Origin: Trissonchulus latispiculum
Lineage: Eukaryota > Nematoda > Enoplea > Enoplida > Ironidae
Reading direction: 5' to 3'
Assembly: GCA_030248195.1 (NCBI GenBank)
Contig: JASAND010026230.1
Coordinates: forward strand, 1 to 64,000
DNA: 64,000 nt
A program made the position numbers and the translations under genes. Shown here one piece after another: positions 21,780 through 64,000 of this stretch (the first letter of the stretch is position 1; the number at the start of each line of letters is the position of its first letter). The notes beneath the pieces were generated by a model, which saw only the letters and a list, made by a program, of their open reading frames with translations, was not told the origin of the DNA and searched no databases.

Positions 21780-24700
21780 TTCCCTCTTATCAGGAGTCAT
21801 ATCTGAAACTGCGTACATTTAAGAGCTTTGGCTCTATTACAACTTTTTATCCACTGAACGAGAGCTTTCGAATGATACCCATATTGTGGAGTTTCGACAC
21901 CTTTTAATTTTGACCCATTTTGACTGGTTTCGGCCTTTTTTGACCCGTTTCATGTCCCGTAACTCAGTTTCTGTACATTTTGGTGCTTTGGCCCTATTAC
22001 AACTTTTTAGCTACTCAACGAGAGCTTTCGAATGATACCGGTATCGACCGGATCCGACAATTTTCAATTTTGACCCATTTTGGCCGGTTTTGGCCATTTT
22101 TGACCCCTTTGCGGCCCCGTAACTCATTTTCTGTACATTTTGGTGCTTTGAACCTGTTACAACTTTTTATCTACGCAACGAGAGCTTTCAAATGATACCG
22201 ATATGAACCCGATCTGAGAACTTTCAATTTTGAGCCATTTTGGGCGTTTTTGGTCATTTTTCACCATTTTTCGCCTCATAACTCAAAATGAGTGCATTTT
22301 CAGGCCTTGACCCTATTACAACTTTTTCATTACTCGTCGAGAGCTTTCGAATGATACCAAAATTAGCTCATTTGGACAACTTTTTTATTTTACTCATTTT
22401 TACTCACGGGGGTGCTCCGGGAGCACCTCTGCTCCCCCGGGGCTCCCCGCGCTTCCGGGAGCAGTTCAAGTCAAGACCTTCAAAATGAGGTATCAACCAC
22501 CTCTCTACCCCTTTCCAATCTCGAGATAGAGGGGGGGGACACATACGGCAAGAAATAATAATAAATAATAATAAGTCAAAAGGCATCAAGTGGTTCCCGC
22601 CCGACATTTTTCCGTTTATAGAATGAGTTTATAATATTCGGGGCCCCATAACTCATTTGTCCTATATTTTGACGCGATGAACCTATTACAACTTTTTATC
22701 TACGCAACGAGAGCTTTCGAAAGATGCCAATATTAACCCAATCGGACAACTTTCAGTTTTGACCCATTTTGACCGGTTTTGGCCATTTTTGATCTCCTTG
22801 AGGCTCCGTATCTCATTTTCCCCACAGTTTGGTGCGTTGGCTCTATTACAACTTTTTATCTACGTAACAAGAGCTTTCGAATGATACCAATATTAGGCAG
22901 TTTCCGTTACTTTCAATTTTTACCCATTTTGACCGTTTTTGGTCATTTTTGACTCCTTTGAGGCCCCGTAACTCATTTTTCCTACACTTTGACGCCTTGG
23001 TCCTATTACAACTTTTTATCCACGCAACGAGAGCTTTCGAATGATATCCATATTGGGGGGTTTTCGTCACTTTCAATTTTGACCATTTGCAGCATCACCG
23101 TATCGAGTAATTGCGAATTGTGTGACACTATGGTACCCAGGTACCCGGAGGGTCTTCCCGCATCGGGTGCCACCCTACATGCCAAATTTCAGGCCAACTA
23201 GTTGACTCTAGCTCGAGATAAAGGCGGAAAACCCCTTCAAACGGCCGTTTTGGCCGTTTTTGGCCATTTTTGACCCTTTTTCGTCTCATAACTCAAAATG
23301 GGTGCATTTTCAGGCCTTGACCCAATTACAACTTTTTCATTACTCGCCGAGAGCTTTCGAATGATACCAAAATTAGCTCATTTGGACAACTTTTTTATTT
23401 TACTCATTTTTACTCACGGGGGTACTCCGGGAGCACCTCTGCTCCCCCGGGGCTCCCCGCGCTTCCGGGAGCAGTTCAAGTCAAGACCTTCAAAATGAGG
23501 TATCAACCACCTCTCTACCCCTTCCCAATCTCGAGATAGAGGGGGGGGACACGAAATTGTGGACAATAATAATAATAATAAGTCAAAAGGCATCAAGTGG
23601 TTCCCGCCCGACATTTTTCCGTTTACAGAATGAGTTTATAATATTCGGGGTCCCATAACTCATTTGTCCTATATTTTGACGCGTTAACCCTATTACGACT
23701 ATTTATCTACGTCACGAGAGCTTTCGAATGATACCCATATTGTTGGGTTTCCGTTACTTTCAATTTTGACCCATTTTGACCGGTTTTGGCCATTTTTGAT
23801 CTCCTTGAGGCTTCGTATCTCATTTTCCCCACATTTTGGAGCGTTGGCTCTATTACAACTTTTTATCTACGTAACGAGAGCTTTCGAATGATACCAATAT
23901 TAGGCAGTTTCCGTTACTTTCAATTTTGACCCATTTTGACCTGTTTTTGGCCATTTTTGACCCCTTTGAGGCCCCGTAACTAATTTTTCCTACATTTTGA
24001 CGCCTTGGCCCTATTACAACTTTTTATCCACGCAACGAGAGCTGTTGAATGGTATATATCCATATTGGGGGGTTTCCGACAACTTTTAATTTTGGCCCAT
24101 TTTGACCGTTTCTGGCCATTTTTGACCCCTTTGGAGCCCCGTAACTCATTTTTCCTACATTTTGACGCTTTGGCCCTATTACAACTTTTTATCCACGCAA
24201 CGAGAGCTTTCGAATGACACCGGTATCAGCCGTATCCGTTAATTTTCAATTTTGGTCCATTTTGACCGTTTCTGGCCATTTTTGCCCCCTTTGGAGCCCC
24301 GTAACTCATTTTTCCTACATTTTGACGCTTTGGCCCTATCACAACTTTTTACCTACGCAACGAGAGCTTTCGAATGATACCCATATTGGGGGATTTCCGT
24401 CACTTTCAGTTTTGACCATTTGCAGCATCACCGTATCGAGTAATTGCTAATTGCCTGACACTATGGAACCCAGGTGCCCGGAGGGTCTTCCCCCATCGGG
24501 TGCCACCCTACATGCCAAATTTCAGGCCAACTAGTTGACTCTAGCTCGAGATAAAGGCGGAAAACCCCTTAAAACGGCCGTTTTGGCCGTTTTTGGCCAT
24601 TTTTGACCCTTTTTCGCCTCATAACTCAAAATAGGTACATTTTCAGGCCTTGACCCAATTATAACTTTTTCATGGCTCGACGAGAGCTTTCGAATGATAC

Positions 24701-24910
24701 CAAAATTAGCTCATTTGGACAACTTTTTTATTTTACTCATTTTTACTCACGGGGGTGCTCCGGGAGCACCTCTGCTCCCCCGGGGCTCCCCGCGCTTCCG
24801 GGAGCAGTTCAGGTCAAGACCTTCAAAATGAGGTATCAACCACCTCTCTACCCCTTCCCAATCTCGAGATAGACAGGGGGGACACGAAATTGTGGACAAT
24901 AATAAGAATA
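21780..24910. repeat. ~162-bp tandem satellite with higher-order units
   Basis: The conserved core ACGAGAGCTTTCGAATGATA recurs about 14 times at 160-167-bp steps (for example near 21860, 22022, 22185, 22710, 22870). Monomers read TATTACAACTTTTTATC, core, then CCATTTTGACCG. A distinct monomer carrying CGGGAGCACCTCTGCTCCC appears three times (about 22290, 23300, 24630). It defines a ~1010-bp unit and a ~1330-bp unit two monomers longer. Confidence 0.88.
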
Positions 24911-24917
24911 ATATTAA

Positions 24918-25043
24918 GAATAAACATGTCCAGAACATAGGGTTCCAAACCCTTTGGAAAAGGGCGGGAACCCAATAATAATAAACATGTCCAGAACATA
25001 GGGTTCCAAACCCTTTGGAAAAGGGCGGGAACCCAATAATAAT
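24918..25043. repeat. ~62-bp direct duplication
   Basis: The segment AACATGTCCAGAACATAGGG...GGCGGGAACCCAATAATAAT is present twice in tandem. A diverged third version (ACGGACATACCC...GCGGCAACCC) follows at 25050-25105. Lies between the satellite and the long-TIR element. Confidence 0.7.
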
Positions 25044-25106
25044 AAATAAATAACGGACATACCCAAGTTAAAGGGTTGCCTTTTTGTTGAAAAAGCGGCA
25101 ACCCAA

Positions 25107-27100
25107 AAATGCTCCTCTGGAGCATGAAAAAAGTAATATGGGTGATGGTGAGGTTGCAAAATCAAGAGAGGACTAGTCTTTAAAATAGTGATGTGGATCG
25201 GATCGGCAAAATCGATCCGATCCGCGATCCGGAATCCGGATCGGATCGGATCGGATCGGTAGGCCTGCTGGATCGGTCCGGATCGGATCGCTGGACTCAG
25301 TCGGATCGGCGATCCGACTAAATATGTAGCAAATACACCAAATTTGGAAACACCAAATACTTGTCTGTACAAAAGCACTTGACACAGGCGAAGAACGCGT
25401 GTATATATTTTTACAATACGTCAATTTTTCGTGTTTTGGGTACAAGCTGTTTAGTACATGTTTCCTTTTTACAAATATTGCTGCTTCAAGTTTTGGTTTC
25501 CCAGACTATAAGTTGTTTTTAGGTTGAAATAAAAACAACTCTCTTGCATGCATAAAGCTTGACCATTAACACTATGTTTTTGCTTTGCCCCGCAGCTAGC
25601 TTATGCTTTTGGTATGGTAACAAGTTTATCATTTTAACACTTAGTTCAACCATGTAGCTTTTTGAGACTTACATATAATCTTACAAAAATCTCGAAGGAA
25701 ACAAATTTCAATTCGATATTAACTAGCTTATGCGAATCAGTGATTTTAATATATACGTTTTTCTTTTCATCTTTAGCAATTAGTTTTAAACGTTTTGCTG
25801 TTGGCACTTGCGTTCACACTTTGGTTAACGCTACAGTCTGAGCTACGTAAAAATATATAAATTTCAGTTCTAGTCGGCAATGCAAAATTGTTTAAGTTCA
25901 GTTTCAATGGTTGGGCCAACAACAGCTTCAGTAAAAATTTTTGCAGTATCAAACATGATACATATGTTCATATTATTTTAGTAGATGTGCTAGCAGATAT
26001 GTATATAAATTATAAAATATATTCAAAAGCAAACAGCATTTTATATATTTACTTCCCCAAAAGTTTGCTTTTGTGTATTCGTCCTGGTGTAATTGAAAAA
26101 TTCTTAATTATGCATTTTGTGTTTCATAAGAATGAAATGAAAGAATTTTGAAATTAGTGTGGAAGGAAAATGTGTTTAATAAAGCAATACCCGATATCAA
26201 AAGCAATCAATATTTGATTTTTTGCCTCTGCCAATCCGGATCGCCAGATCGGATAGGATCGACCGATCCAGGACCGTGATCGGATCGGATCGGATCGACA
26301 AATTATTTTACTGGATCGGATCGGATAATTTTTCACTGCCGATCCGATCCGATCCACATCACTACTTTAAAATGCTTAATATGGGGCTAGGTTCAAAAAT
26401 AGAAGAGGACTAGGTTGTGAGCGAATTAATATGGGCACAGCTTCGCCGAACAACCCATATTCGCGGGATTTCACGCTTCGACTTAGCTTTTGTAGCATAC
26501 AGAGCTACCAATTTCAGTCAGTAATAAGAAATTTAAGAAGTTGAATACTTACTCATTGAATACAGTTGTTTGCATATAGGTACTCTATTAGACTAACTTC
26601 GAATACTTATGTGCGTAAATTATCATCATTTGGTCGGGTTGAACTGCGGCAAGCAACGAGAAGAGATCTAAGGACATGAGGCAAAGGCTATTGGGTCAAG
26701 CAGGGAGGAAATAGAAGGTCAGAGTCCTAAGATTATTCTTGAAATATAAATTTTCCGTATAAATGAATAAAACGCACTGGTTAGTATAAAACGTTTCTCG
26801 AAGAAAAAGTTTGCTAAAATAAAAGTTCGGTTAAAGCTCGAATAACGTAGCAGTAGATTATTTATGCATTGCACTATAAACTAAACGTAGCGTGGATGGA
26901 TATGCATACTGATATATATACATTTATAAACCGCGAATATGGGTTTTCGGCGAAGCTGTGCCCATTTAATTCTTTCACAACCTAGTCCTCTTCTATTTTT
27001 GAGCCTAGCCCCATATTAAGCATTTTAAAGACTAGTCCTCTCTTGATTTTACAACCTAACCATCACCCATATTACTTTTTCATGCTCCAGAGGAGCATTT
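25107..27100. mobile_element. Long-TIR element (~172-bp arms) split by a hAT-like insert
   Basis: Left arm 25107-25185 plus 26373-26465 is the inverse of 26930-27100. Both outer ends carry the palindrome ATGCTCCTCTGGAGCAT or its near copy, and both inner ends read CCATATTCGCG(GG). The 464-bp centre shows no protein domain. A solo arm is at 488-671. Confidence 0.75.
25186..26364. mobile_element. hAT-like element with (GATCG) arrays, 1179 bp, 8-bp TSD
   Basis: Ends TAGTGATGTGGATCGG and CCGATCCACATCACTA are perfect inverses in their outer part. CTTTAAAA flanks it at 25178-25185 and 26365-26372. Arrays of GGATCGGATCG sit inside both ends. The AT-rich centre has no transposase. It interrupts the left arm of the long-TIR element. 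Confidence 0.88.
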
Positions 27101-28149
27101 ATGTTTCTTGTATAAGTGTTTTCGAGGTCGCTGAGCTCGAATTTGACGTTAGTTTAGCTCTAGCTGCTGTTCTGGCTTCAGTAACATAACATAAAAATGC
27201 TCAGAGGTCCGACTGAGAACTTTTATATATGTATCGATAGCCCACAGTCAGGACATGCCACATGCACAATATGGGTTGCCTAGGGTTTTCCCTTAGTAAA
27301 TAGCAGCCGAAATTCGAACTTCAGTCATGAACGTTTTTGAGGTCACTTTTGGGTACCCTCACTTAAAGGTCTGCCCTGAACGCATGGAGAGGATTTAGGG
27401 GTTCAAGCTCACAGGCTGTAATGTCGAGATGTGTGGCTATCACCATGCAAAAATTTGGGTCTCTGCGACTTAGAGCAGCACTTTAGAAAATTGGGGTCCT
27501 TGTCGTTACGTGATGCTTTTATAAAAATGTTGTTAATAGCGTCAGGCGGCAGTTAACAGTTACATTCAAGTTTCTAAGTAATATTCCAAAGAATCAAATT
27601 AGTTGGAAAAAAGAAAGTTGCTGTTAAATTTCATATACAGCTTATCGATGAAATTTTTGCCATCGAAAAATTTCATGGTGATATTTTCTCGTGGACAAAT
27701 ATTTCACCGGTGATTATTTTTCCAGAGGGAAAAATTTCAGCTGTGAAATTTTTCCTGCGGGATTTTCTAGGGAGGGAAAATTTCGCCGCGACACCTGCCT
27801 ACGGGCTTACGGGCCGCCTGCCGACAGACCGGTGAAACTCCGGCCGTCCTCAACAACTAGATGATTACTGCTAGGTTTTGACGCGGATGGGCGATGGGCC
27901 TCCCTCCTCTAGATAAGGGAAAGTGGGGGACATGCCAACGGTATATTTGCGTAAAGTTTTGGCAAAAAATAGCATTTTTAAGGTGAACACATTGCTTTTC
28001 AAAATGATCTTCCCCCTCCCGATAAAAATACCAGGATAAAACCGTGACATTTTAAAAGATTTACTAGCTGACTGCAATAAACTATGTATTAATCAACAGT
28101 CTGTACAATAACTTAACTAGTATATAATCAATCAGTTTATACAGGTTAT
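27101..28149. other. Intergenic DNA 3' of the ABCC gene
   Basis: No gene seen. AAATTT-rich hairpin-prone sequence (GAAAAATTTCA and its inverses, 27650-27790) and a decayed G-run repeat (27880-28030) are present. The ABCC 3' UTR must lie here on the - strand. Confidence 0.35.
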
Positions 28150-63830
<35,681 letters not shown>

Positions 63831-64000
63831 CTGCAAAATCGAAATGGCGATCAAAAACAATAAACCAGACCGCCATTGGAAGTACAACCTTGAACCAAAT
63901 ATACATACCTACATTCATATAAATGACTTACGGAGTTAACCAGCTGTAAACAAGCTGATTCAAGAAAGAGGATCTGGATTCCGGCCAAACGTTTGAATCC

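Overview
The window is animal nuclear DNA, most likely from an invertebrate. It has GT-AG (and two GC-AG) introns, two spliced genes with animal-type architecture, and a BEL/Pao retroelement, a group known only from metazoans. The lineage cannot be fixed from the window alone.

Two protein-coding genes lie tail to tail. (1) On the + strand at 2112-18039 is a complete 10-exon ERO1 gene, the ER thiol oxidase that recharges protein disulfide isomerase. Its exons join in frame to 503 codons, include a 15-nt microexon, and carry the CVGCDKC catalytic motif. (2) On the - strand at 63830-28150 are 27 exons of an MRP1/ABCC1-type ABC exporter. They join in frame to 1319 residues plus a stop and cover TMD1-NBD1-linker-TMD2-NBD2. 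The N-terminal TMD0/L0 part lies beyond the right edge. The two genes have no evident functional link beyond position.

The other ~90% is mobile and repetitive DNA, much of it nested. Region by region: 1-2100 holds a 130-bp-type repeat and small hAT-like and G-run elements. ERO1 introns hold a 2.7-kb hAT-like composite (2547-5239), several G-run elements, a near-perfect 1.3-kb palindrome (14409-15727) and a 351-bp MITE (17080-17430). The 10-kb gap between the genes holds a ~162-bp tandem satellite with a higher-order ~1-kb repeat (about 21.8-24.9 kb) and a long-TIR element split by a hAT-like insert (25107-27100). ABCC introns hold hAT-like elements with amplified GC-rich motifs, a tRNA-derived SINE, foldbacks, a TTAA-flanked 4.9-kb element (39671-44532) and an 11.5-kb intron (49532-61017) that is almost entirely nested transposons.

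Three things stand out as possibly undescribed. A miniature LTR retroelement (42171-43313) has LTRs that each carry a tRNA-like sequence with Pol III A and B boxes and a T4 terminator. A transposon family has CAAGAGT...ACTCTTG ends and 7-bp target duplications, with four dated copies here. Several hAT-like families each have their own amplified palindromic motif array next to the terminal repeats. All domain, motif and boundary calls were made by reading the sequence; no searches were run.
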